This document shows, piece after piece, positions 46,233-57,470 of a stretch of 64,000 bases of DNA. A program made the translations under genes and the position numbers. The notes below the pieces were generated by a model, which saw only the letters and a list, made by a program, of their open reading frames with translations, searched no databases and was not told the DNA's origin. The number at the start of each line of letters is the position of its first letter. The first letter of the stretch is position 1. Origin of the DNA: Massariosphaeria phaeospora (Eukaryota > Ascomycota > Dothideomycetes > Pleosporales); contig JAADJZ010000001.1 in the NCBI GenBank assembly GCA_011032825.1, positions 2,912,208-2,976,207 of the forward strand, given 5' to 3'.

Positions 46233-49200
46233 GTACTTGCTAAAGCTTACTAACGTTGTTAATCAACGTGCTGCTTATTTAATATAGAGCTACCTAGGCT
46301 AGAAAGCTATTAATCAACTTAAACTAAACGTTACTAGCGTTTAACTAATAAGAGATTATATAAACTGTTTTTGCTAAACGTGTATCAAAGCTTAAATAAC
46401 TTATATTATTTTAAAGCGCTTAGCTAAGAGCTGTGCACAACGACTATTCTATTGAATTGCAATAAACTTAATCTATATTATCTCTATAGAAAAGGAGTGT
46501 ATAGATAGTAGCAAATACGCTTCGTACTTTATAAACGAGTACTTAAAATAGCATAAAATAGCTACAATTAAGCAAAAAAACAAGATAACTTTTACACGAT
46601 AGTTTATAGTTTTGATTTGCAAAATCTAGCGTATGTACAACGCTAACGTAGTTGCTATTTAATGCAACAATAAAAAGAAATTTAGAAATAATTTTATTAA
46701 CATTATAGAAGAGCTAGGAATGCTATACGAGCTCGCTTTAGCTAGCACAAAAAAGTCGAATAAACTTATTAAGCGCGCAAGTAGAGTTTTTACTTAGCGA
46801 GCTTGCGCTATGCGCATATACGCGAACCTACTAAAAAATCTATTACATAAAATGTATCGCATAGCTGCGTACATTCTTAATCAAACGCTTACTAAAGTAC
46901 TAAGTTAGAAAACACTATACAAAGTTGTATAAAAACAAAAACTACTTGTTGTTTATATAAAGCCTATTAGCTGTTGCGCTTACGTTTACAACTGCAATTT
47001 AAAAACTACTAACAAGCTTAAATCGCGTACTTTTATTAGCTACCTAGTTGGCTACTAAAGTACTAATATTTTCTATATATAGCTGTTTACAAAGGATACT
47101 ATTATTGTTACACGTAATATTGTGTTTAAACCTACGCTTTTTTTTAAAAGAATAAACAGCTACGCCTCTACGTTAGTAATTAAAAAAGTAATTAAGCTAC
47201 TCAAATATCTAGAGATGCTACAAGACAACGATATTAGCATTGAAAACTTGTTAACTACTCGTTAGCGCAGCTGCTAAAAAGCACTTGTAACTTTAGCTCT
47301 AACAGCTAAAAGCTTCTATGTAAAAAGTAAAACAACTAACAACGTACTCAAATCTAACGATGTACTTAAATTAAATCAACAATAGATGCTAACTTCTAGA
47401 GCATTTAAAAAAGAGAATACAATACATGTCGTTTCTAAGAGTTATTGCTAACAAAGCAAGAAAGCTTTACAAAACGTTAATCTTAATCTAAGCAACACTA
47501 ACTTAATTATTAAAAGTAAGCGCAATTGAAAACTAAAAAATCTAAACAACTTTGCTGTATAGTTTTACGCTGCGAAGCTAGATGTTATTAAAAGTATTCT
47601 CTTACCGAAAGTAATTGCGATTGGACTCAAAGATTCTGCCTAAAGAATTGTTCTATGTTCAAAAAGCTTAATAACAACAAAAAAAAAAAAATTTTATTCT
47701 ATCTTGAATAGAATAACAAAGTAACAATTTGTTGCTTATAGATCTAATCTATGTATAAAATGTACTTAAAAAAGTTAACTACAAAAAATTTAAACTATAG
47801 AAGAAATTCTGCTAATTTATATAGTTCTATAATTTTTTGCTAAAAGTATTTTACTTAGTTTGCTTAGTGTGCTTAGTGCTAAGCGTGCTAATTTTACTAA
47901 GCAACTTCTACTTAGTCTACTTAGTGCTAAGACTTTTAAGCGTGCTAAGCACGTTACGTAATTTTTGCTTACTTAATTTTGCTTTGCGCATTGTTGTACT
48001 TTCGTTTTGCGTACTAGCAAGCTCTAACAACTTTTCTACGTCGTTGCTTAGTTTACGATACCTAGTATTGTCTTTGTTCGTAATACTAGAACCTAAGCTT
48101 CTTGTTAATTACCTACAAGCGTTTTCAACTAAAATTTACTTAATACCTACTAGAGTAGATAAAATACTGCGAATTTATTAATTACAGCTGCTACTTCTAC
48201 TAAAGGCAGTAAAGCAACTTGGTACACATATATTTAGCAATTAATTCTAACGCGCTATAAAAATCGAATAGCAAGACTTACGCGCTAAAAACGTTTTTAG
48301 CTAAACAAATTAGTTAAAAGCAACTGCAAACGCTAAAGTGCTACTGCTAATGTAGATCTTTACATACAAAATAAACAAAGATAAATATCTTTTACGCTTT
48401 AAAGCTCGATTAGTTGTTTAAAGCAACTTTTAAGCTTTGCTTAACAACACGTACGCTGCTACACTCGCAATTCGCAACTTTTGTGCTCTAATTGCAATTG
48501 CTAATTACTTCGATCTAAAGCTAAAGTAGTACAACGTTTCTACTACTTTTTTAAACGCTTAGATTAATTGCAAGCTATACGCTAAAACACCTAAAGTTTT
48601 TTGCTAATTCAAAAGCAAGATTATAATAGTACTTCGCGTTTTTTACAGCTTAAAAGAGTTACTTGTACTATAGTACAACAAGCTACGCTGCGAGCTTATT
48701 AAGCTAGGCTTAAAACTAGTTAAGAGCTTTTCGTATTTGTACACGAATTGCTAGCTTATTCTATTTGTCTACGTTAACGACATTGTTATAGCATTTTATT
48801 AGTTAAATGCTTATTTCTACAGGTTTTTTGAGAAGAATCTAGTAAACCTATACAATATCAAAGCTATAGAAAACTTTACCTAGTTTTTTAGAATTTGCAT
48901 CGTTTGCAATTAAGCTTTGCACAAGACTTAGCTAGTTTAAAACGCCTTTATTAACAAAGCGTGCGCTTGATTTAGCATTAAAGCTGTAAGCAAAGCTTTA
49001 AACGTTTTACTAACAAAAAACTAGCTGCTATAGTTTATAAAGAAAACTAACAGCGCTCGAACAAACTTTTACTAACAACTTGTTAGTTTTCTTGCATACA
49101 TTGCTGTTTAGAGTAAGCTTAACGTTGCTTAAACGCACGTTGTTTTTGCTTGCTACTTTACTAACCTAGAATAGTTACACGTTTTAAAGATTTGCTAAAC

Positions 49201-49640
49201 CTAGCGCTACTTACTTAGCACAAAAGCTTTTGCTTTTAAAGCTTTTGCTAGCGCATAGAACATAGCTAAGTATCTCTCTAACGATTCTTTATATCGCGAT
49301 TTTTTTTTTTTTAGATTATCTAACGCTTTGTACGCTAACGAGCTTAAAACTCGCTAAAGCTCTTAAAGTTACGCGTTTAAATTTAGTAAACTTATAATTA
49401 ACTAAAAATCAACTATACAGCGTATAGTTACAAAATTAACTACAAAGTTTAAATTGCTTTTGTTATCTCTCGCTGCCTCGCAAATAGAGAAATAGATGCA
49501 ATTCTTTACTAAAATCAACTTTACGCTTAACTGTATACTTACAATTTAGTATAATAATTAGCAAACTATTAGTATTGTTACAAAATAGCTAGCTATAGGC
49601 AGCACTTTAATTTTTATTAGTAGCACTTTAGACTTTAATG
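46233..49640 (+). mobile_element. Ty1/copia element, RIP-decayed and twice interrupted
   Basis: Plus strand, integrase before reverse transcriptase as in copia. Integrase: NCFCTCIKA-like HHCC end (about 46370-46390), GMLYELALA and LNQTLTKVL (46720-46910), and the C-terminal GKR-type region with SYLVGY, TRNIVF and FKPTLFF (47040-47145). After the solo LTR, reverse transcriptase: YAATLAIRNF (about 48450-48480), YNVSTTFLNA (about 48530-48560) and YVNDIVIAF at the YxDD site (about 48768-48795). RNase H: LLLLSLAASQIEKWMQFF (about 49450-49510). The 5' part probably lies left of gypsy-1 (38946-39138), whose insertion split it. LTRs not located. Confidence 0.85.
47583..48085 (-). mobile_element. Solo LTR of gypsy-1 family inside the copia pol (503 bp)
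   Basis: Reverse orientation relative to gypsy-1. Starts TGTTATTAAAAG and ends TTCGTAATA, flanked by the perfect 5-bp duplication CTAGA (47578-47582 and 48086-48090). It interrupts the copia frame between integrase and reverse transcriptase. LTR-LTR recombination of a former full element explains it. Confidence 0.93.
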
Positions 49641-50596
49641 TACGTAGCTGCACTAATTTGCGCTACTATAAAAGCGCACTAGCTATAGATTAGTAAGCGC
49701 AGCGCTTTACCTATCGAGCAATTTAAACTAAACCGCGAACAAGCGCTAGAAAGTGCGAGATCTAAAACTGTAAAATTTTCAAGTAAATGCGCTTCTACTA
49801 GAAGCGATTAGATTTTTGTAATTTTTGTAGCAATCGACTCAACTCGTCGAACGCTACAATATTAACTAAAAGTATTTTTGTATTTAACGTAAAGTTGGTA
49901 GGTGCAGTAAGTGCAGCAGAAAGTTAAAGTTTAGTAAAAAAACTAGCAAAGTTAGATTTGTAAGTAGCTTGCTTGAAGCTTGGCAAGTTTAAAAATAAAA
50001 GCGCTATCGCAACAGAAATAGAAACTTAGTGCAAAGAACAAAAATATAATTGCTACTACTTGCTGCTAGCAAAGTAGATAACTTGGCATAGAAATTCGTA
50101 TCGCTAGTGTAGCAGTGCCTAGGCTTACTTTAGGTATCTCAAACTTTGATATTGCAACGAATTCTTGAGTAATACTTTGCTAGCGTACGTTAACGTACGC
50201 TTGCGTACATTAAAGTCTAGAGTGCTACTAATAAAAATTAAAATGCTGCTTATAGCTAGCTTACAAAATAGCACGACAAGCTTTATACAAAAGTTAAGCA
50301 TGTTAATATCTACTAGCTTTAGATTTAACAAAAAGTTACTGCTTTACGCATTTACGTTAAATAAGTTTCTACTAACTATATGCTTACTAACGAACTAACA
50401 AAGATTTTACTTAAGCAAAAGTTTACTAAGTTTGTTTGCTAACTTAGCTTTGTTAATATTACTAAGCGCCTAAAGAGCCTACGACAGGCTAATTAAAACA
50501 ACTTTAATACTTTCTATATGCACTAATACTAATTAGCTGTCGTTAACTTCTTGCTTTCGAGTTTACGCTAGCTAGAAAGTGTGTTACAGTTTATAG

Positions 50597-50750
50597 CTCT
50601 TACTTTATAAAATAAATAAAAGTACTACGCTTATCTAGAACTAGCGCTGTTTGTGCTTTTGCACCTACAAATTCTGTAGCTTCTAGATAATACAAGCTTA
50701 GTTCAATTTTTTAATATTTCGCACATGCGCGTTGCCTACAATTTCCGATA
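50597..50750. repeat. Dispersed repeat shared with 20295-20445
   Basis: Same orientation as its partner, with few C-to-T/G-to-A differences. Confidence 0.7.
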
Positions 50751-50894
50751 AAAGTAGTTTAAAGCTGCTTTTGGCAAAGACTATAAACCTACACTACGTA
50801 CGACTAACGACGAGCTGAATTTGATATACCAGCTAGGCGATTGGGATAGAAATAGCAATAGCGAGTAATTTGTATATAAGTTATAATACGCACA

Positions 50895-51045
50895 TAATCG
50901 TCAAGCTATCAAGCTTCTATCAAGCTTTCCAATTAAGCTGACTCTAAAACCTCGATCAAACCGATCAAGCCAAGCCTTAGAGTACTTATTGCAAGCCTCA
51001 AGCCAAGCCGACTGCTGCGGCTTGATCGGCTTGATTGTTAGCAAC
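50895..51045. repeat. Imperfect inverted region rich in TCAAGC/GCTTGA
   Basis: GTCAAGCTATCAAGCTTC on the left and GGCTTGATCGGCTTGATTG on the right, with CCGATCAAGCCAAGCC between. It resembles the CAATCAAGC-rich end of the hAT element at 54084, so it may be a small hAT derivative. Confidence 0.4.
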
Positions 51046-51331
51046 TATGTCACTTGAACATTCTGCACAACCAATGTTTCTTTCCCTTAGAGTTTTGGTC
51101 ATCTGCTAGGCTATTTTCCCCATCTATGTTCGTGCTACTGCTCGGTCTGACATATTCATTTGAACGATTTTCATCGATCATGCCCTTCGAATTCCGAGAC
51201 TTGATGGCCGTGAAAGGATTGCCGTCTTTAAGTATTGTGCTCGGGATCTCTATGGAATGCATACCGTGGCGCGTTCTATACGTATGCTCATACAGCTGAT
51301 GGTATAAAGTCGCGTTTTGTTTCACGAGCTC
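51046..51331 (-). repeat. Inverted duplicated exon, left arm
   Basis: The reverse complement of this arm matches 53552-53826 over about 275-285 bases. It encodes the C-terminal about 95 residues of the ubiquitin-like gene on the minus strand (QLYEHTYRTRHGMHSIEIPS). Confidence 0.9.
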
Positions 51332-52637
51332 CTCAGCTTCTTCTGTACTTAGAACAAAGGGTATGCCCATTGTGACATAAAGTTCCAGATCAACAAGTGA
51401 CTGCGGCGGATCGATGCCGGTCCAGGCCCGTACGTGTTCGGCGTTTAGAATGTGGATAGAAATGAGTGTTGTAGTCTCTGCCTATGGAATCTGCGGTGCC
51501 TCTTTGCATGCTTGTAGCTGCTAGATAAGTCCACCAGGTTTCAGAGTCATCATATGGCTTCCAAAAGGCCTTGCTATGAATAGGTGACCTCCACGCAGTC
51601 GCAGGACCAAATGCAGAACGCTACCCTAGTCAACGTTAGCCTAAATCAACTTTTGAACGTTGGATCTTGGAAAACAACCTCCACGATGCCATGGCTACTG
51701 AGAACAGTTTCTTTAGAAATACATTAGTGTGCTGGCTTCTCCTTTAATCTGAGAAACTCACTATCAGTCATCTGCGTACCGTCAAAGATGATCCTTTGCT
51801 GATCTAGGGGGAAACCCTCTAGATCTTGTATTGCGGTTTTCAGCTAGGCGCCTGTAGTGACATCATTGATGCCGACCTGAAAGGTTTTCCTAGTAAGTGT
51901 TTTAACGTCAATGGTAAACGTGCTCACCTGATCAGGTACCTGATCAGGAACCTCGAACACAGCTTTCGATGGTTTGATATCGAGCAACAAGCCGCCGACA
52001 ACGGTTCCGTTATTTGAGTTGTTCTGGGACCTTTGTTACGCTTAGCAGGATTAAAACGGAGTTTGAATGACCGTTTACCTTGAGGAAGCAAGTGCTGCAA
52101 GAAACTGTCGAACACAGTTGGGAAAGGTAGAATCGAGTAATCCATCAAGGCAATACTGTCCGTTGACAAGACAGTGCGCTTTCTTCGATGTAGCCGATCC
52201 AACCGCTACAGTGAATTCTCGATTGGAGTCGAAATCGATAAACATTGCTTCTTGATCTACCAATTTCAGCACTCAATTGACGTATAGACTCTCAAATTAA
52301 TTCTCTCACCTCGCATGGCAATAAACCACCCGCCAGCTTGTCGAACCGAGCTGGGAAGGCCATGGAATCTGTCGACCTTATACAACGGGAAGTGCCCTAA
52401 ATCTGGAGTATGGAACATACGCCCGTCGCTGGGAACCTTTGAAGTGCGCCGGAAGCTCAGTGAGATTTCACCATTTGGCCCTCTAGCGAAAATACGACTG
52501 CAAGCACCAGTGATTCGATCCGTCTCAGCGAAAGCAACTGCAAGTTCTGCCATGTTGTTTCCTGCTCTCGTTACATAGGCAAGCTCAAGCGCAGGTGTTA
52601 AATATCGAAAGTTGATTACAAATGCATCGAAGCTCAT
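51050..52637 (-). pseudogene. Ubiquitin-like-domain fungal protein gene, decayed
   Basis: From an ATG at 52637 (MSFDAF) the first exon runs to 52310. A 38-nt intron (52272-52309) is followed by a segment with DGLLDSTFPNCVRQFLA; the first two pieces hold the pattern PLYKVDRFHGLP, GGWFIAM, WLDG/VRQF of a fungal family that often precedes a ubiquitin fold. Then, in a shifted frame, GGLLLDIKP and a ubiquitin-like domain: TIDVKTLT (about 51895-51920), KTAIQDLEG..DQQRIIFDGTQM (about 51765-51835) and after an intron LHLVLRLRGG (about 51588-51617), the classic ubiquitin C-terminus. It continues into LKPGGLI and ILNAEHVRAWTGI, and ends with the shared exon (51370-51050). In-frame TAGs lie near 51848, 51525 and 51483, and one frameshift near 52070. 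All fit RIP-type transitions plus an indel. Without correction no full protein is made. Confidence 0.7.
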
Positions 52638-52997
52638 TGGTTCCCTCGCACTGCCCCGGCACAGCCCCGGCACTGCCCGCTCCCCGCCGCTCTTTTTCCA
52701 TCGCCGATCTCCATCAGAGAAGCGAACACACGAGGCACAAGTGGTAGAGAGCACAGTGTCGGCGCTGCGCGAGAAGATGCACTGCCCACAGCGGGATTGC
52801 ATGCTAGTAGTAATGGCACATGTGTGGATGGGTCGGCGCAGTTAGGCTTCCGTAACCGTGAGGTCAATTTCAATTTGTGCCACAGCCACTATACCTGCAG
52901 TTTCCCTACTGCCAGTCGTCGTTCTTAAATGCTTCTTGTTCCAAGCATAACTTCTGCTCTTCATCATTGACCGCTACTCCACTGCAAGCTGCGTCAC
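52638..52997. promoter_or_regulatory. Divergent intergenic region between the Ubl gene and the membrane-protein gene
   Basis: The two genes start 360 bp apart and point away from each other, so this stretch should hold both promoters. It contains a C-rich direct repeat (GCACTGCCCCGGCACAGCCC, 52650-52680). No specific factor site is claimed. Confidence 0.5.
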
Positions 52998-53722
52998 ATG
53001 GCTGCCAAAACGGATCACACTGTTTGCTGCGGTGACAGCGGATTATCGGTAGCTGCGAATGTTATCGGAATTCTAACTTTTGTTCTTGGCGCGGCCTTGA
53101 CCTACTTCTCATATTTTGTTCTTTCTGTGGACGCTCTGCAAGACTTACAGACGATCCATGAAGATAAACGACGATGGCGTATCGAATTACAACCGATCAT
53201 CGATCGTTGTGAACAAGAATACTGTCGGAATAATCCTATCTTCTCAAAGTACTGTCAACAACTGAAAGCAGCATTGGATCAATTTACCCAGGTTTCCGCT
53301 ACAATGACACAAGAGCTCGAAAAACTACCCAAGTTTGACAAGAAATCAAGAATTCCACACGCCTTTCAGATCCGACGTCGTGTAATTTGGGTATTTCAGC
53401 GTCAAAAGATCATCGGGTATTTGGACCAACTTCTTAGAATCAAGACCGATGTGTACTCGATTTTCATCTCTTACTTGATACAGTAGGTCGTCCAGGAGGA
53501 TATCGTTCTTGCTCTTATTAACATGCACAGTCGGACAAACAATCAACTAGGGAGCTCGTGAAACAAAACGCGACCTTCTACTATCAGCTGTATGAGCATA
53601 CGTATAGAACGCGCCACGGTATGCATTCCATAGAGATCCCGAGCACAATACTTAAAGACGGCAATCCTTTCACGGCCATTAAGTTTCGGAATTTAAAGGG
53701 CACGATCGATGAAAATCGGTAG
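52998..53722 (+). CDS. Small membrane protein with coiled-coil-like region, two exons
   Basis: Exon 1 52998-53482 and exon 2 53551-53722 join in frame (657 nt, 218 residues). The 68-nt intron has GTAGGT and AACTAG ends and restores CAG-GAG-CTC across the junction. A single hydrophobic segment (ANVIGILTFVLGAALTYF, residues about 20-37) is followed by charged helices (LQDLQTIHEDKRRWRIELQP) and RRRVIWVFQRQKI. This layout resembles small fungal proteins with an N-terminal membrane helix; function unknown. Exon 2 is an inverted copy of the last exon of the Ubl gene, but here a short deletion next to GATGAAAATCG brings in a TAG about 30 codons earlier than in the partner. Confidence 0.65.
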
Positions 53723-53826
53723 ATATGTTAGTCTGAGCAGTAGCACGAACATAGGTGGAGAAAACAGCCTAGCAGATGACCAAAACTCTAGGGGAAAGAA
53801 ACATTGGTGGAGCAGGATGTCCTAGT
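53552..53826 (+). repeat. Inverted duplicated exon, right arm
   Basis: Partner of 51046-51331. The similarity begins exactly at the exon 2 acceptor (GAGCTCGTGAAAC) and fades after AAGAAACATTGG. Confidence 0.9.
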
Positions 53827-53960
53827 GATAACAAGAATCACGACGTTTGTGTCATATATGCTACCTTAAAAGCTGCTAATAGAACAATACATTGCTCCTG
53901 CCGGCAAGTGCCTGCCCCCGCTCTAACCCATCCTGCGCTGACCACGCTATTTCTCTGCAG
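53827..53960. other. Spacer, possible intron end of the NB-ARC remnant
   Basis: Ends in a pyrimidine-rich stretch and TTTCTCTGCAG, a good 3' splice site directly before the NB-ARC-like coding text. Confidence 0.4.
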
Positions 53961-54083
53961 AGCGCCCTAAGACCCCACCGCAGGCGTCGTGCTTCGTGCC
54001 GTTCCGGCACAACCCAGACTTGATCGATCGCGCAACGCTGCTCAATCAAATCTACGAGTGATGCTCTGCGCCAGCATCGCGAG

Positions 54084-55689
54084 CAGAGTTGTCAATAATC
54101 AAGCAATCAAGCTCGCGGCCGCGAGCTTGATTGATTGCTCAAAAATCTCTGCCTAGCTTGATTGGATTGATTGATAAGATTTGACGAGTTTTCGGATTGA
54201 ATTGGATTGATTGATTAGTAATCCTACTCCTCAGCCCCAAACTCAGTGAATTGGTTCAAGTACTCGTTGATTTGGCAAATCGTCAGGTCTGGTATATAGC
54301 TAGGTTTGTAGGGCGTTTTAGACTTCTGGATTCCAAGGCGTTTCCAGGAGCGAAGGCTCTGCAGCGCCGAGAGTAGGTCAGGGAGCATCCGCAATCTCCG
54401 TACGCCTAGTAAATCTGCCAATTGCTGCAACGTTTGCGCCGGAGTGCTCGCCCAACAGCGTCAGCAGGCCAAGCAGGTAGTCTACCTGCTCGCCCGCTGC
54501 GTTTAGGTGATGTACGCAGATTCCAGTAAGCGCCCGTTTGCCGCCGATTGACGTCCAATTCTCAAATGAGATGTAGATCGCTAAGCGCGCCTGTTTTAGG
54601 TAGCTAACAACAGCAGGCAGGTAGGCGTTGTATTCCTCCATGATGTACGCCCGCGCCGTATTGTGACTCCGCCAGAGAGCGCGCTCGGCGAGCGGATTGG
54701 CTGCCTGGATCATCTCACGAAACGCAGGCACCTCGATAACGCGGAGAGCTTGATTGTCAGTCGCAATCCAGTCAATGAGCGCCTGTTAAAAAACGCGCGG
54801 CGAGAAGCTGTCGACAATCTCATTGGCAACCGCTTGGCTGACGCCGAGGCCACGGCGGTGCAAATGCGCGACGATAGAGGCTTCCTTTTTGAACGTTATA
54901 AGGCCACCTCTGTCAACACCATGGCCAGGTTTCTGCTCGCCGAGATGCCGCGCTATAGCTAAGGTAGCCTCTGCCGCTTTGTATAATCCACCTATTGATT
55001 TGTGTGTGTAGCAAAACTTGCAGAGCCAGTATATCGCCTCCTCTTTTCGGTGCCATAGGCGCCAGCCATGTTGAAACACCCAGCTCTCGCGTTTGCGCTT
55101 TGCGCTGTACGGTGGCTTTATCAGATTTAAGACGCGCGTCCAATCTAGGCCTTAGTAATCTCCATCGGCAGAGGCAGTAAACGGATCGTAGGCGGGCGTA
55201 TCGTCGATCGTAGAATCGGTATCGGTTGCCTAGTAGGATGACGCAGCACCCGACGGTTGCGTTGCCTCGCGATCGACGCGCTGCGAAAATACAGCGGGAA
55301 GGTTACAGTTCATCTAACAGGTAAGCGTACGAGCGAAAAGCGCGTCAAAAATACGTACTGTAGGCGGCGTGGGCGGCGGCAATGAGAGTGTAGATGTACG
55401 CGTTGAGAGGCGCGTAGGAAATCGAGATGTTCAGAAAATTTTACACGGCGGCGCTAAGCCTAAGATAGGCAGCTAAGCGAAAATATTTCAATATTTACGC
55501 TTTTAGCGAGAATCGAACTCAGGCAATTTATATTTTGGCTACTTTACGCCCTCAGCAACACCAAAGTTAGGCAGGGGAGCGAGAGAGGGGGGGCGTGGAT
55601 CGTTATCAATTCAATCCAATCAATCCAGGCATCTCAGATCGAATTGATTGCTATGAGAGCGCCTGCGAGATTGATTGTTGACATCTCTG
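54084..55689 (-). mobile_element. hAT element, internally deleted (1606 bp), 8-bp target duplication
   Basis: Ends CAGAGTTGTCAATAATCAA and (reverse complement of the right end) CAGAGATGTCAACAATCAA, flanked by the perfect 8-bp duplication ATCGCGAG (54076-54083 and 55690-55697). An 8-bp duplication and CAGAG-type ends are diagnostic of hAT elements. The left end carries a GCTCGCGGCCGCGAGC palindrome. It sits precisely inside the NB-ARC remnant. Confidence 0.95.
54235..55145 (-). pseudogene. hAT transposase remnant
   Basis: Minus strand in three pieces. 55079-54786 holds a WLCKFCYTH zinc-finger-like (BED-type) motif. 54731-54378 holds ANPLAERALWRSHNTARAYI and ISFENWTSIGGKRALTGIC, then DYLLGLLTLLGEHSGANVA; this is the typical start of the hAT catalytic region (FDxWTS, GEHSGxNIA). 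54430-54224 is the tail. A TAA after PRVF and a frameshift near 54400 separate them, and the central catalytic part and the C-terminal dimerisation domain are missing, so the protein is inactive. Confidence 0.85.
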
Positions 55690-55866
55690 ATCGCGAGTCG
55701 GGCCGGTAGGCCTCGGTGAGGTAGGGTGAGTCCAGCCAAGGGGATTTCCAGCCAGCGCTCACAGCTAATGCTGACACAGCAATTCGCAGCTGCTATCGCA
55801 CCGCCAAGCGCTCCTAGAGACGTGGGTGCTCTGGGCGCACGCAAGCAATACAGCGCGATTTAAGCA

Positions 55867-57470
55867 TTGCTTAAGTTACTAAGTTAACAATCAAGCTAGC
55901 TAGCAGGTTTCGAAGCAGCCATATTACATCTTGTAGTATTCGTCGCACTAGGTGACAAGTAGAGCGTTCACTTGCAGATGACTGTCGTACTAAGTCACGC
56001 ATTATTCAAGCAATTGTGAATACCGGTACAGAACTTAGTCAATTTTGAACATGCTTTCTTGTGATTTGTATGGGTAATGAAGCTTCTTTTGCGAGATAAT
56101 TGCCACGACAATTGGGATAGCGGTTGAATCTAACTGTAGTAGAAGTAATGTTATTGCTTTGTGCAGTGGCACAGCACGTGCCTTAGGTTGTAGCGTAGTT
56201 AGAGCTGAAATACCAAGACTAGTTGCTAGTTAAGAGGTCTGGTTAGGAATGTAGATTTTACGCACTAAGATGTGCTGTCCTAAAGCTAGTATTAGCATTT
56301 CGCTGCACGTGTTGAAGCCAGCCCGACTCTGTTAGGCGAAGAACTTAATCCCTGCTTGCAGTGTAGCGCAAACGTTGTTGCGACTGCGTTTAAGAGGACG
56401 CCGATTTCGCTAGTAACTGTAGTACTTGCTCTCACCTGTTACTTTTCCCACGTTAGCTACTACAATATCTCGGCGATGCTGCACTTAACGCCTTATTAAG
56501 GCCGTATCCTTGCTACTAAATCGATCATCGAGATTATATTAACTCACCATTTCGGCTAGTGCTAATTACTACCTTATCTAGGTTTTGCTGCTCTAAGACA
56601 ACGCATTGTTAATTGCGTTAGTAAGAGCTGCTGCTAGTTCCATCTCGTGCACCTAATTCTATCTCCTGCGCCTAATTCTATCTCGTGCGCTCGATCCTAT
56701 CTCCTGCGCCTAATCTCGTGCGCCTGTTCCAACAATAAACGAATTATTTTCTTCTAACTCTAGGCGATTACTGTTTGACTCTAGAATTCCGTGCTTCGAT
56801 AGAAGCCAAATTGTTTAGATACTAGCAAAAGCAAAAGCTAACGCAAGCTTCGGGTCGAAACTTGATGTCTTGATGCGTCTCTAGCAACTTGGAAAAGATA
56901 ACAAAACATGCCTAGAGTTTTATATAATAAATACTAACAAAGTCCTAGCCAAATCAACTAAGTCCATTCGATTGAGAATAATTGACTAGCGTTCTGCATG
57001 GATAGAGATTTTATCTAGCCTATTCCGCCTACTTTCGCCTCTAGACTTTGGATTTTCTCTAAAGTAGCTAAGCTTATAGATTTGTAATACAACTAGCTAC
57101 TTTAGGTTTAATTAATCGTTTAGCGCTAGTTTAACGCGAGAATGTAGAGACTTTAGCGTATAGCGCTTAAACGTTATTCTCTTTTCTTATTGCTTGCATT
57201 TATTTTATCTATTTTATACACTTTAAAAGCGTTTTTCTGCTTTATAAATTAACTCTACTCTATCTAATACGTGTTGTTTTAACTCTCTATTGTCAAGATG
57301 TTCTTTAGAATTACTTAATCGACTTAAAATAAAGTTGCTACGCTTACTTTAGATAGTCTAGATACATTACAAAGCTCTTAAACGCTACTTAATTTAAGCT
57401 TTAACATCTAGTAAAATAATAAAGCTAATGCTGCATCTTTTACAGAAGTTGCTACTGCTAATTTAAAAGT
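55867..57470. other. Partly GC-balanced to AT-rich spacer
   Basis: No gene recognised. A mixed zone with fewer RIP stops than further right; it holds the short tandem repeat at 56641. Confidence 0.35.
56641..56725. repeat. Short degenerate tandem repeat
   Basis: Four to five copies of a 19-20-bp unit CCTAATTCTATCTCSTGCG, with C/G variation in the middle and truncated last copies. Confidence 0.75.

Larger units (their letters stand above)
49641..51045. other. AT-rich copia tail and unassigned repeats
   Basis: Up to about 49760 the plus strand continues the copia text. The rest has no recognised gene. It contains the dispersed repeat 50597-50750 and a TCAAGC-rich inverted region at about 50895-51045 just before the second gene island. 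Confidence 0.4.
53961..55866 (+). pseudogene. NB-ARC NLR fragment split by a hAT element
   Basis: Left part, after an AG acceptor at 53960, reads RPKTPPQASCFVPFRHN and then IDRATLLNQI (53961-54083). Right part, after 55697, reads VGLG.VG (P-loop region, 55704-55730), an SCYRTAKRS-like stretch, and ETWVLWAHASN (about 55820-55850). The order PFRxxxDFVDR - SAPASR - VGLGGVGKSQLA - ETWVFWVHASNAARF is the start of a fungal NB-ARC domain. A TGA in the left part (YE-stop-CSAP, CGA to TGA) and frameshifts in the P-loop, plus the hAT insertion, kill it. No downstream NB-ARC or repeat domain remains. Upstream N-terminal domain not identified. Confidence 0.7.
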
